Positions 1 through 7,642 of a stretch of DNA of 38,661 nt are shown here, in pieces. The position numbers and the translations under genes are program-made. The notes below the pieces were generated by a model that saw nothing but the letters and a program-made list of their open reading frames with translations, was not told the origin of the DNA and did not search any database. The stretch is taken from contig DVHT01000204.1 of assembly GCA_018711885.1 (NCBI GenBank), positions 1 through 38,661 on the forward strand, given 5' to 3'. Within the stretch, counting starts at the first letter, position 1, and each line of letters opens with the position of its first letter. The DNA is from Candidatus Choladousia intestinipullorum (GTDB lineage Bacteria > Bacillota > Clostridia > Lachnospirales > Lachnospiraceae).

Positions 1-1
1 C

Positions 2-448
2 TTCTGGTCGAAGACGGAGGGATGGGTTATTGCCGTTTTGTGTATTATCACGACATGGAAATCATTTGGATATAATTTCATTAATATTCTGGCGGGTGTT
101 TCAGGCGTGTCACTGGAAGTAATAGAAGCGGCGAGGCTCGATCACGTGCCTATGTGGAAAATATTTATTGATATCGTAGTTCCGATGAGTTCAGCTACCG
201 GTATTTATGTGTTTATCACCACAATTGTGCAGGGGCTGCAGTATGTATTTACGCCGGTTAAGGTTGTAACGCAGGGAGGTCCGAATTATGCCAGCTCCAA
301 TCTGATTTATATGTCTTACCATGAGGCGTTTACGCTGTACCGCACAGGTACGTCAGCGGCGGTTTCGATGCTTACGATGCTTTTGTTTATAATTCTTCTG
401 GTTCTGGAGTTTAAATTCGTGGAGAAGGGAGTTTATTATGAAAATTAG
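2..448 (+). CDS. Carbohydrate ABC transporter permease, MalF/UgpA type (5' end outside window)
   Basis: This is an inner-membrane subunit of a binding-protein-dependent sugar importer. The reading frame is open from the first bases, so the N-terminus lies upstream of the window and only the last 148 residues are visible. They contain the EAA loop that docks on the ATPase (EAARLDHVPMWKIFIDIVVP, in the middle of the visible part), flanked by hydrophobic membrane segments, and a C-terminal helix ending in EFKFVEKGVYYEN. It overlaps the next permease gene by 11 bases, typical of translationally coupled paired permeases. Family assignment is firm; the transported sugar cannot be read from the sequence. 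Confidence 0.93.
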   Translation, partial: FWSKTEGWVIAVLCIITTWKSFGYNFINILAGVSGVSLEVIEAARLDHVPMWKIFIDIVVPMSSATGIYVFITTIVQGLQYVFTPVKVVTQGGPNYASSNLIYMSYHEAFTLYRTGTSAAVSMLTMLLFIILLVLEFKFVEKGVYYEN

Positions 449-1262
449 GCGTTCTCAGGCAGGATGGCATATCCTTCTTCTGTTTTTTGTGTTCGTAATG
501 CTGATGCCGATCATCTTTGCAGTATCGAACTCTTTCAAGACGCTGCAGGATGCGTTCAATACCGTATTTCAGGTAATTCCTCTGAACCCGACGCTGGAAA
601 ACTACATTCACGTTTTTGAACGGCTTCCGTTTTTTCAGATAACGCTGAATACGTTTCTGATTGCGTCGACTGTGACAGTTTTCAAAACGATCACCAGCCT
701 GTTTGCGGCGTATTCTTTCGTTTATTTCAGCTATAAAGGAAAAGGGACGATTTATTTTATTATGCTCACGACAATGTTCATTCCTTTTACTGTTACGATG
801 ATTCCCAATTATCTGCTGATTTCAAAAATAGGACTTCGGGACAGCATATGGGGTGTTGCACTTCCTCAGCTTGCAGATGTTCTCGGTATTTTCCTTCTCC
901 GTCAGGCGATGAGAGGAGTTCCAAAAGCCCTGATCGAAGCGGCGAAGCTGGAAAACGTGGGAAATGTAAAGATTATGAGGGATATTATTATTCCGCTCGT
1001 GCGCCCTTCTATTATTACGACGGGAATCGTTTTCTTTATTAATTCATGGAATGAGTACGTGTGGCCCGTTCTGATTTTGAAATCTAAAGAAAATTATACG
1101 CTTTCGCTGGCGCTTCAGATGTATATCAGCTCGGAGGGAGGCACTGAATTTACAATCGCTATGGCAGTGTCTGTTATGACTATGCTGATTCCTCTGATTC
1201 TGTATATCATTTTCCAGCGCTATATTATCAATACATTTACGATGTCAGGGATAAAAGGATAA
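438..1262 (+). CDS. Carbohydrate ABC transporter permease, MalG/UgpE type
   Basis: This is the second membrane subunit of the same importer, 274 residues, the usual length for the MalG/UgpE family. It starts with a basic residue stretch (MKIRRSQAGW) and a first membrane helix, and has about six hydrophobic segments. The EAA loop lies near residues 175-195 (EAAKLENVGNVKIMRDIIIP), and the C-terminus ends in FTMSGIKG as is common in this family. The start codon lies inside the end of the upstream permease gene, with GGAGAAGGGAG upstream serving as ribosome binding site. The partner ATPase follows after 13 bases. Confidence 0.94.
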   Translation: MKIRRSQAGWHILLLFFVFVMLMPIIFAVSNSFKTLQDAFNTVFQVIPLNPTLENYIHVFERLPFFQITLNTFLIASTVTVFKTITSLFAAYSFVYFSYKGKGTIYFIMLTTMFIPFTVTMIPNYLLISKIGLRDSIWGVALPQLADVLGIFLLRQAMRGVPKALIEAAKLENVGNVKIMRDIIIPLVRPSIITTGIVFFINSWNEYVWPVLILKSKENYTLSLALQMYISSEGGTEFTIAMAVSVMTMLIPLILYIIFQRYIINTFTMSGIKG

Positions 1263-1275
1263 ATCTGGAGGAGTT

Positions 1276-2403
1276 ATGAAAAATATAGTATTTGAGCACG
1301 TCGTAAAGGCGTACGGTAAAAATGTAATCGTGAAAGATCTGAATATGGAAATTAAAGAAGGGGAAAGGCTGATTCTGCTCGGGCCGTCCGGCTGCGGAAA
1401 ATCAACGACTCTGCGCATGATCGCAGGACTGGAGGAGCTGACGGAGGGAAATTTATATATGGACGGCCGCCTCGTCAACCATGTGGCCTGCGGGAACAGA
1501 GACGTATCGATGGTATTCCAGAATTATGCGCTTTTTCCGCATATGACGGTGCGCAATAATATTATTTATGGCCTGAAAGCGCACAAGATGAATCCGGAGG
1601 AAATTGAAAAAAGATTAAGTGAAGTGCTGGGAATGCTGGAACTGAAAGGGCTGGAGGAGAGAAAGCCAAAGGATCTGTCAGGAGGGCAGCGGCAGAGAGT
1701 TGCCCTGGCAAGGGCGGTCGTAAAAAGGGCCGGTTATTTTCTTCTTGACGAGCCGCTTTCCAATCTTGACGCACAGCTCCGTCTGCGCGCGAGAAAGGAG
1801 CTTGTCAATATTCACAGTATGTACCGCCCGACAATGGTTTACGTTACGCACGACCAGATTGAGGCGATGACGGTGGGAGAGAGAATTGCTTTGATGCATG
1901 AAGGAAAGATGGAAATGCTGGATACGCCGTCAAATGTTTACAGCCGTCCTGCAACCGTATTTTGTGCCCGTTTTATTGGTTCGCCGTCTATGAATATTGT
2001 TGAGGCAAATTATAACAGCGGAGTTATGAGTATAGGAAAACAGTCTGTCCGCCTGCCTGAAATGTGGTGCAGGATTGCGGATAAAAACGTTTCCGGCAGG
2101 CTTTATGCAGGTGTGCGCCCGGAACATGTGATACTTCTGCGGGAGAAGGAGGAATACGCCATTGAGGGTACCGTCAGATATGTGGAGGATTACGGAAACC
2201 GCTATGGAGTCTATGTACATGTAGAGGGAGACAGAAATGAGCTGATTGCGATCCGCGACAGTGATATCCCGCAGCCCGGAGAAAAGATCTATATCAAAGT
2301 TGCATTCGATAAACTGCATCTGTTTGACAGAGAGAGCGAGGAATCGCTTGGATATCCGGATGAGATAAAGAAAGAGAGGGAAGAGTATGTCTATCCTGAT
2401 TAG
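1276..2403 (+). CDS. Sugar ABC transporter ATP-binding protein, UgpC/MsmX type
   Basis: This is the cytoplasmic ATPase of the importer, 375 residues. Visible motifs are Walker A GPSGCGKST (residues 36-44), the Q-loop VFQNYALFPHM (about 80-90), the signature LSGGQRQRVALARA (about 135), Walker B plus D-loop LLDEPLSNLD (about 158) and the switch histidine in YVTHDQIEAMT. The C-terminal part has the TOBE/OB-fold regulatory domain with the family motif RPEHV. The start has GGAGGAG seven bases upstream. It directly follows the two permeases and overlaps the next gene by 17 bases, so all four are one operon. MsmX-type ATPases often serve several importers, so the substrate is not defined by this gene. 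Confidence 0.95.
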   Translation: MKNIVFEHVVKAYGKNVIVKDLNMEIKEGERLILLGPSGCGKSTTLRMIAGLEELTEGNLYMDGRLVNHVACGNRDVSMVFQNYALFPHMTVRNNIIYGLKAHKMNPEEIEKRLSEVLGMLELKGLEERKPKDLSGGQRQRVALARAVVKRAGYFLLDEPLSNLDAQLRLRARKELVNIHSMYRPTMVYVTHDQIEAMTVGERIALMHEGKMEMLDTPSNVYSRPATVFCARFIGSPSMNIVEANYNSGVMSIGKQSVRLPEMWCRIADKNVSGRLYAGVRPEHVILLREKEEYAIEGTVRYVEDYGNRYGVYVHVEGDRNELIAIRDSDIPQPGEKIYIKVAFDKLHLFDRESEESLGYPDEIKKEREEYVYPD

Positions 2404-3181
2404 TACGAATATGTATCCGCAGAATGATTTTTCCCGCGTTTTTTCATATGCAGAAGAAATGGAAGGAAGAGCCGGCGTTGAAATTTTTCCGCTGTTCCAT
2501 CAGCCAGGGTATGAAGAAACTCTGAAGTCTTTTCTGCCCGGACTGAAAAAATTTCCCGTCAGCTTTCACGGACCTTACTATCAGGCGGAGCATTCAGCCG
2601 CTCCGGGTACGGAAGAGTATTGCAGGACAATGGAAATGTTCCGTAAAACGCTGGAATACTGCGCCGTTTTATCCGGCCGTTACGTAGTGTTTCATCATAA
2701 TAACTGTTCTGTGATTGGGGCTGACCGGCCGGAGCTTATCCGTATTTCCTGTGAAAACTATTATAAAGCAGAGGAAATGAGCCGGACGTATGGTATTCCT
2801 GTCGTAGTAGAAAATGCAGGAGTATCGGCTTATGGGACGATGATGTTTGATCAGAAAGAATTTATCAATCTGTGTAGAAAAGAAAACTACCAGGTACTCA
2901 TCGATATTGGACATGCCAACGCTAACGGATGGAATTTAAGGCAGGTAATGGAGGAACTGAAGGATCAGATTACGGCGTATCATGTTCATAATAATGACGG
3001 CATTCATGATGGCCATCAGAGAATTTTAAACGGAACACTTAATTTTGAGCAGTTTCTCACAGATTTCAGAGAACTGACGCCAGAGGCGGACCTGGTGGTG
3101 GAATACGGCGCGGATGTGGCTGACGATGAGGCCGGAATCAGGAGTGATCTGAAAAAAATAGCGCAGATTCCTTTTTTGTGA
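2387..3181 (+). CDS. Sugar phosphate isomerase/epimerase (TIM barrel, AP-endonuclease-2 superfamily)
   Basis: This 264-residue protein matches the xylose-isomerase-like TIM-barrel fold (AP_endonuc_2 family). It shows the metal-site signatures VVENAG, LIDIGHANANG, AYHVHNNDGIHDGHQRILNGT and a late VVEYG. These supply the Glu/Asp/His ligands for a divalent cation used in aldose-ketose isomerisation or epimerisation. It begins inside the 3' end of the ATPase gene, so it is translationally coupled to the importer and probably acts on the imported sugar or its phosphate. The exact reaction is not readable, because the family also includes inosose dehydratases, hydroxypyruvate isomerases and tagatose epimerases. 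Confidence 0.85.
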   Translation: MSILISTNMYPQNDFSRVFSYAEEMEGRAGVEIFPLFHQPGYEETLKSFLPGLKKFPVSFHGPYYQAEHSAAPGTEEYCRTMEMFRKTLEYCAVLSGRYVVFHHNNCSVIGADRPELIRISCENYYKAEEMSRTYGIPVVVENAGVSAYGTMMFDQKEFINLCRKENYQVLIDIGHANANGWNLRQVMEELKDQITAYHVHNNDGIHDGHQRILNGTLNFEQFLTDFRELTPEADLVVEYGADVADDEAGIRSDLKKIAQIPFL

Positions 3182-3184
3182 TAT

Positions 3185-3239
3185 GATAGCGTCGGTGTAC
3201 AAGGGGCAATACGGTTATCCATTGTATACTGACGCTATT
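3185..3239. repeat. Short hairpin repeat, copy 1 (full length, about 55 nt)
   Basis: This imperfect inverted repeat lies between the isomerase and pseudouridine synthase genes. The outer arms are GATAGCGTC and GACGCTATT, and the inner arms GTGTACAA and TTGTATAC can also pair, leaving a loop of about 19 nt. The same unit occurs in the opposite orientation at 7131-7164, where its inner part is missing. No T-run follows on the plus strand, so it is not an obvious intrinsic terminator. Confidence 0.75.
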
Positions 3240-3258
3240 CAAAAAAAGGAACTATGGT

Positions 3259-3951
3259 ATGGACGAAAACAGAATTTTGTATGAGGATAAGGAGCTGATC
3301 GTCTGCCGCAAAGAGGCGGGCGTCGCCGTGCAGAGCGCGAAGCTCGGGCAGCCGGATATGATGAGCATTCTGAGCAATTATCTGGCTGAAAAAAATAAAA
3401 ATAAATGGGAGCTTTACGTTGTTCACCGTCTCGATCAGCCGGTGGAAGGAGTGACTGTCTTTGCAAAAACGAAGCGCGCCGCTTCAGAGCTTGGACGCCA
3501 GCTGAACGACGGGCGGATGGAAAAAGTTTATCTGGCGGTGTGCTGTGAAGAAAGGGAACAGACGGAGCATAGAGAGGATGACGAAAGGATAACTCTGGTC
3601 GATTATCTGGTAAAAGACAGGCGGGAGAACCGTTCTTTTGCGGCAGATAAGAGCAGAAAGGACGCGAAGCGCGCAGAGCTGTCTTATCAAATCGTCGAAA
3701 GAAAACATCCGCTTGTTCTGGCGGAAATTCAATTAAAGACGGGTCGCCATCACCAGATCTGCGTGCAGATGGCAAATGCAGGCCTTCCTCTGTACGGCGA
3801 CCGTAAATACCATAAAAACGGGCAGGAGCAGGGAAGGTATCCGGCGCTGTGCGCCGCTCGTCTTTCTTTTTATCATCCTGCTTCAGGAAAAAAGATGAGC
3901 TTTGAAATAAAGCCGGAAGGAGAAATTTTCCGGATATTTAACTGCTGGTAA
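3259..3951 (+). CDS. RluA-family pseudouridine synthase
   Basis: This 230-residue RNA-modifying enzyme converts uridine to pseudouridine. The family catalytic motif is VVHRLDQPVEGVTVFAKT with the nucleophilic aspartate at residue 59 (HRLD, 56-59). Further family motifs are KVYLAV and LKTGRHHQICVQMANAGLPLYGDRKY (about residues 158-183, close to the usual TGRxHQIR pattern). There is no S4 domain at the N-terminus, so it belongs to the short RluA-type group whose RNA target cannot be assigned by sequence. GGAAC lies upstream of the ATG at a usable distance, and the gene stands alone after the hairpin repeat. Confidence 0.9.
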   Translation: MDENRILYEDKELIVCRKEAGVAVQSAKLGQPDMMSILSNYLAEKNKNKWELYVVHRLDQPVEGVTVFAKTKRAASELGRQLNDGRMEKVYLAVCCEEREQTEHREDDERITLVDYLVKDRRENRSFAADKSRKDAKRAELSYQIVERKHPLVLAEIQLKTGRHHQICVQMANAGLPLYGDRKYHKNGQEQGRYPALCAARLSFYHPASGKKMSFEIKPEGEIFRIFNCW

Positions 3952-4032
3952 TAGTTTTACTGTGTATAAAAATCTCTCAGTACCGCATACTAACAGCATT
4001 GACACGTAAGAAGATGCTGGAAGGTGCGAAGG

Positions 4033-5052
4033 ATGGCAGAGGGAAAAAAATTATTAAAGGCAGCGGGGGTTACGTTTGCAGTATACTTTGTAATCAGGTA
4101 TCTTCTGCCGTACGTAATTCCTTTTTTTATTGCATACGTACTGGTGCATTTGCTGAATCCTGCCGTGAATGCGATCAGAAAAAAGCTGCCCTGGAAAAAG
4201 GAAATTATCGTATCGGTTCTTTTGATTCTGATTCTGACTCTGTTTACTTATTTATTTTATCTGATCTACTGTCAGTTAATGGGACAGATCAGAAAGATTG
4301 CGTTAAATCTGGACTATTACTATGACTGCTTCTGCGGGATTGTCGACCGCTGCTGTATGCTGGCGGAAAAAAGTTTCGGATTCCAGGTAGACCAGATCAG
4401 GGATTTTGTCTATTCGAGCCTCGACCACGCGACGGAACAGATTCGTGTGTATATTGTGCCGGGAGTCGTGAATTATTCGTTCCGGTCTTTAAAAATACTG
4501 GCAGACGCCGGGTTGTTTCTGCTGATGCTGTTTGTATCGGTGATTCTTCTGATGAAGGATTACGATGAAATGAAAGAGAAGCTGGAGCAGTTTAGCTGGT
4601 ACGGCCATCTTCATAATGTGACGCAGAGAATGTGGAAGCAGGGCGGAATGTATATGAAGGCTCAGATGATGATTATTCTCGTCATCATTATTATCTGTAC
4701 AGTCGGACTTTGGGCGCTTGGCAATCCGTATTTTCTTGTGCTGGGAATCGTTGTGGGGATTATGGACGCGCTTCCTTTTATCGGAACGGGAACAGTGCTG
4801 GTGCCAATGGCTGTTTTTCTTTTGTTCCGGCAGAATTTTCGTCTCGCCGCGGGATATATCGGTCTGTTTCTTCTGACGTACGTAGTGAGGGAGCTTCTGG
4901 AGCCGCGCCTCATTGGGGCGAAGCTTGGAGTTTATCCCTTCGTGATGGTCGTCGTAGTCTATGCCGGACTGTATCTGTTCGGCCCGGCCGGCGTGCTGCT
5001 CGGCCCCGTGATGCTGCTTACGGTTCTTGAGATTTTGAGAGAATTTCAATGA
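4033..5052 (+). CDS. AI-2E family transporter, sporulation YtvI-like
   Basis: This 339-residue polytopic membrane protein belongs to the AI-2E/PerM superfamily. It has about seven or eight hydrophobic segments, including a start LLPYVIPFFIAYVLVHLLNP and the C-terminal family core MDALPFIGTGTVLVP, RELLEPRLIGAKLGVYPFVMV and LFGPAGVLLGP. The GTGTVLVP form is characteristic of the YtvI subgroup found in spore formers, so a sporulation role is plausible but inferred. I chose the ATG at 4033 because GGAAGG lies 8 bases upstream; the GTG at 4024 has a poorer site. Confidence 0.88.
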   Translation: MAEGKKLLKAAGVTFAVYFVIRYLLPYVIPFFIAYVLVHLLNPAVNAIRKKLPWKKEIIVSVLLILILTLFTYLFYLIYCQLMGQIRKIALNLDYYYDCFCGIVDRCCMLAEKSFGFQVDQIRDFVYSSLDHATEQIRVYIVPGVVNYSFRSLKILADAGLFLLMLFVSVILLMKDYDEMKEKLEQFSWYGHLHNVTQRMWKQGGMYMKAQMMIILVIIIICTVGLWALGNPYFLVLGIVVGIMDALPFIGTGTVLVPMAVFLLFRQNFRLAAGYIGLFLLTYVVRELLEPRLIGAKLGVYPFVMVVVVYAGLYLFGPAGVLLGPVMLLTVLEILREFQ

Positions 5053-5057
5053 TTTGA

Positions 5058-5086
5058 TTGAATTTTTTACAAATGAATGATATGAT
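5058..5086 (+). promoter_or_regulatory. Sigma-A-type promoter upstream of fucU
   Basis: TTGAAT at 5058-5063 and TATGAT at 5081-5086 are separated by 17 bp and lie 61 bp before the fucU start codon. Confidence 0.6.
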
Positions 5087-5147
5087 GAACTAAAATTTTT
5101 GCAGTAACCGGGAATAAATATACAAAAGTACAAAGGGAGGAATTTTA

Positions 5148-5588
5148 ATGCTAAAGGGAATACCGCAGATTTTATCACCGCAGATGCTGAAAGTGCTTTG
5201 TGAGATGGGACACGGCGACCGGATCGTGATCGCAGACGGCAATTTTCCGTCGGAGTCCGTTGGAAAAGATGCCATCGTGATCCGCTGCGACGGACACGGA
5301 GTACCGGAAATTCTTGACGCAGTATTAAAGCTGTTTCCACTGGATACGAATGTAGAAAAGCCTGTGAATCTGATGGAAGTAACGCCGGGAGAAGACGTAG
5401 AGACACCCGTCTGGGATACGTATAAGGAACTGGTAAAAAAATACGACGACAGAGGCGAAGATGCGTTCGGTACGATTGAACGTTTCGCTTTTTATGAGGA
5501 AGCAAGGAAGGCATACGCAATCGTAGCTACCGGAGAAAAGGCGCTTTACGCGAACATCATGCTGCAGAAGGGATGCGTCGTGGAATAA
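5148..5588 (+). CDS. fucU: RbsD/FucU-family mutarotase, L-fucose mutarotase type
   Basis: This 146-residue protein catalyses interconversion of sugar anomers before phosphorylation. The N-terminus MLKGIPQILSPQMLKVLCEMGHGD carries the family motif with the catalytic histidine at residue 22, followed by IVIADGNFPSES. The C-terminal part has TIERFAFYEEARKAYAIVATGE and ends in the YANIMLQKG motif. The length and the MLKGIP start favour FucU over the shorter-motif RbsD. AAAGGGAGG upstream fixes the start. It is not next to other fucose or ribose genes: the fuculose-aldolase-like gene is at 19360 and the Rbs-type importer at 35337. Confidence 0.88.
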   Translation: MLKGIPQILSPQMLKVLCEMGHGDRIVIADGNFPSESVGKDAIVIRCDGHGVPEILDAVLKLFPLDTNVEKPVNLMEVTPGEDVETPVWDTYKELVKKYDDRGEDAFGTIERFAFYEEARKAYAIVATGEKALYANIMLQKGCVVE

Positions 5589-5607
5589 GAATATCGAGAT
5601 ACAGAGC

Positions 5608-5774
5608 GGGGCTGTCGCACAAATCACTTCGGCGCTCTCTGGCATCCGTGTTCACCCTGTCCTCCTGATATCTGTCCGTATCAGGCGTATCAATCCGCCC
5701 TATACGGACAGATATCTCGGACATGTGTACACATGGATGCCAGAAAGCCGCCTTAAGTTTAGTGCGGCGGCCCC
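5608..5774. repeat. Long nested palindromic repeat, copy A (about 167 nt)
   Basis: The 325-base gap between fucU and the DUF1016 gene is filled mostly by one giant hairpin. The outer arms are GGGGCTGTCGCAC (5608-5620) and GTGCGGCGGCCCC (5762-5774). The middle arms are CTGGCATCCGTG and CATGGATGCCAG. The inner arms GATATCTGTCCGTAT (5667-5681) and ATACGGACAGATATC (5702-5716) pair perfectly around a 20-nt loop that itself contains GGCG/CGCC. The core reappears reversed at 15185, deleted at 33277 and nearly absent at 8416. Its location right after fucU suggests it also ends transcription. No open reading frame of note lies inside. Confidence 0.85.
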
Positions 5775-5868
5775 GTCTTAACATCTTCATTTTTATTGTG
5801 TATCTATTATTGATATTAAGGACATTTGTGAAGATAAGCGGATACAGAAAATTTAAGGAGGGGCAGAA

Positions 5869-6986
5869 ATGGATGAAAATACATTTTAAAGAAGGAAAAC
5901 CCTGTCCTATCAGTGACTGGTATAGACACACTGTGCCTCAATTCTATCGAATTGATTCAATATGCTCGAAAAAGCGCTGCAAGTCAGGTAAATATCGTCC
6001 AGCTTATGACTTATTATGCGCTTGGATGCTGGATTGTAGAAGAACAGCAGTCCGGCGATTACCGCGCTGGTTATGGAAAAAAAGTGATTCAAACGCTTTC
6101 GGACAGGCTGAATGCGGAGTTTGGAAAAGGATTTTCGGTTGATACACTTGAAAATACAAGGAAATTTTATTTGTGTTATCAAGATCGGATTTCCGAAACG
6201 TTGTTTCGGAAATTCACTGAGAAAAAATCCGAAGCAGTGTTTCGGATTTCTGATGAGTCTGTTCCATTTACATTATCATGGTCGCATTATCTTCAACTCA
6301 TGCGGATTAAAAACCCGGACGAACGTAGATTTTACGAAATTGAAGCCACAAAATCATCATGGAGTATCAGAACGCTGCAGAGACAATACAATTCCAGTCT
6401 GTATGAACGTCTGGCACTTAGCCGAAACAAGGACGAAGTTATGCGTTTGGCTCAGGAGGGCAATGTGATCGAAAAGCCCGCAGATATTGTTAAGCAGCCC
6501 ACAGTTCTGGAATTTCTTGGGATTGAGGAACAAGCGGAATACTCGGAAACCGACCTTGAATCGGCAATTATAGAAAAGCTGCAAAAGTTTCTGTTGGAAC
6601 TGGGAAAAGGATATTTGTTTGAAGCTCGCCAGAAGCGGTTTACTTATGATGAAGAAAATTTCTATGTAGATCTTGTGTTTTATAATCGTTTGCTCCGTTG
6701 TTATGTACTGATTGATTTAAAAATTGACAAATTGACCCATCAAGATTTGGGACAGATGCAGATGTATGTCAATTACTATGACAGGTATCAAAAACTCCCG
6801 GACGAAAATCCTACTATTGGGATTTTACTCTGCAAGGAGAAAAATGATGCCATTGTTCAAATGACGTTGCCGCAAAACAGTAATATTTTTGCGTCGGAAT
6901 ATAGCCTTTATCTGCCGGATAAAAAATTGCTTCAAAAGAAATTACAAGAATGGATTGATGAAGAGACAGGGGGAGAGGATAAATGA
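5869..6986 (+). pseudogene. DUF1016 (YhcG-like, PDDEXK) nuclease gene with a probable 5' frameshift
   Basis: The intact reading frame 5913-6986 encodes 357 residues of the DUF1016/YhcG family. The N-terminal helical domain runs from SIELIQYARKSAAS through the DALEN-like SVDTLENTRKFYLCY. The C-terminal PD-(D/E)xK nuclease fold has FYVDLVFYNRLLRCYVLIDLKIDKL and GQMQMYVNYYD. The only good ribosome binding site (AAGGAGGGG, 5855-5863) serves the ATG at 5869, whose frame reads MDENTF and then stops at 5887-5889. One extra base in the TTTT run near 5884 would join that start to the main frame. As read, translation would have to begin at a poorly supported GTG (5913). It is either a degenerate gene, a slippery start or a sequence error. 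It overlaps the stump of a restriction/helicase gene by four bases. Confidence 0.7.
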
Positions 6987-7102
6987 AGTTGCAATTCAAG
7001 TATCAGAAATTTCAGGTTGATGCGGCAAAAACTGCAGCAGATAGTTATCAGATGTATGATGATCCTTGCATCGCTATAATAAATTGTGGACACAGGCAAT
7101 AA
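6983..7102 (+). pseudogene. Truncated remnant resembling the start of a type III restriction/DEAD-helicase subunit
   Basis: This 39-codon frame begins with an ATGA overlap at the stop of the DUF1016 gene and has the strong site GGGGGAGAGG. It reads MKLQFKYQKFQVDAAKTAAD, which resembles the N-terminus of Res-type (type III restriction) and related DEAD/DEAH helicases. After about 27 residues the similarity stops and a TAA follows at 7100. No helicase motifs occur downstream: the next bases are a promoter and a short hairpin repeat. I read this as the 5' stump left after deletion of a large gene that was once co-transcribed with the nuclease. The family call rests on a short stretch. Confidence 0.55.
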
Positions 7103-7116
7103 AATACATGTATAAT
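7087..7116 (+). promoter_or_regulatory. Sigma-A-type promoter for the AtpI-like gene
   Basis: TGGACA (7087-7092) and a consensus TATAAT (7111-7116) have an 18-bp spacer. The transcript would start near 7123, so the hairpin repeat at 7131 lies in the leader and the gene start at 7198 is downstream. Confidence 0.65.
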
Positions 7117-7130
7117 ATCTTTTGTCTGGC

Positions 7131-7164
7131 AATAGCGTGTTGCCCCTTGTACACTGACGCTATC
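7131..7164. repeat. Short hairpin repeat, copy 2 (internally deleted)
   Basis: AATAGCGT and TGACGCTATC flank TTGCCCCTTGTACAC. It is the reverse complement of the repeat at 3185-3239 with about 22 inner bases missing. The arms ATAGCGT/ACGCTAT can still pair, and the element sits in the 5' leader of the AtpI-like gene. Confidence 0.75.
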
Positions 7165-7197
7165 AGATGTTCATGGAAAATGAGGAGATATAAAAAC

Positions 7198-7614
7198 ATG
7201 AAAAGGAAAGTAAATGATACGCTCGCGGAGCTTTTAACAGGAATTCTGGTTTTTGGAATTATTGTTCAGATTATCGAACTGATCGTAGCGGCGGTCTGTC
7301 CCGATTTTGCCGGTTCTGTTCCTTCCTTTGTGATCGGATTGTGGATCGGGATTGCTGCGGCGTTTGGACTTGCCGTCCATATGTACCACTCAATAGACAA
7401 AGCGCTTGGGATGAAGCCGGGAAAAGCGGAATCCTATATGAGAATCACATATCTGGTTCGTACGCTGGCGATGCTTGCGGTGGCCGCTTTTGTGTATTTT
7501 CTGAACTTTGGCTACGTGATGGCGACGTTTCTCGGGATGCTGTCGTTAAAGTTCGGGGCGCTTCTGCAGCCGCTCATGCATAAGTTATTCATAAAATTAA
7601 AAAATAAGAAGTAA
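7198..7614 (+). CDS. AtpI-like (ATP synthase subunit I family) small membrane protein
   Basis: This 138-residue protein has four hydrophobic segments (about residues 12-32, 43-63, 82-100 and 103-123) and a basic tail MHKLFIKLKNKK. The arrangement, and the late motif LSLKFGALLQPLMHKL, match the ATP synthase I (AtpI/UncI) family that helps assemble the c-ring of the membrane sector. No atp genes follow; a DeoR regulator does. I chose the ATG at 7198 because GAGGAG lies 8 bases upstream; an in-frame extension to 7066 would run through the promoter and repeat. The role outside an atp operon is unknown. Confidence 0.7.
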   Translation: MKRKVNDTLAELLTGILVFGIIVQIIELIVAAVCPDFAGSVPSFVIGLWIGIAAAFGLAVHMYHSIDKALGMKPGKAESYMRITYLVRTLAMLAVAAFVYFLNFGYVMATFLGMLSLKFGALLQPLMHKLFIKLKNKK

Positions 7615-7642
7615 AAAATTCAGACAGGGTACGGTAACGGTT

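Noticed and set aside
5723-6142. 139-codon frame overlapping the DUF1016 gene
   Set aside because: It starts inside the palindromic repeat, is rich in Arg and Cys and is an out-of-frame shadow of the nuclease gene.
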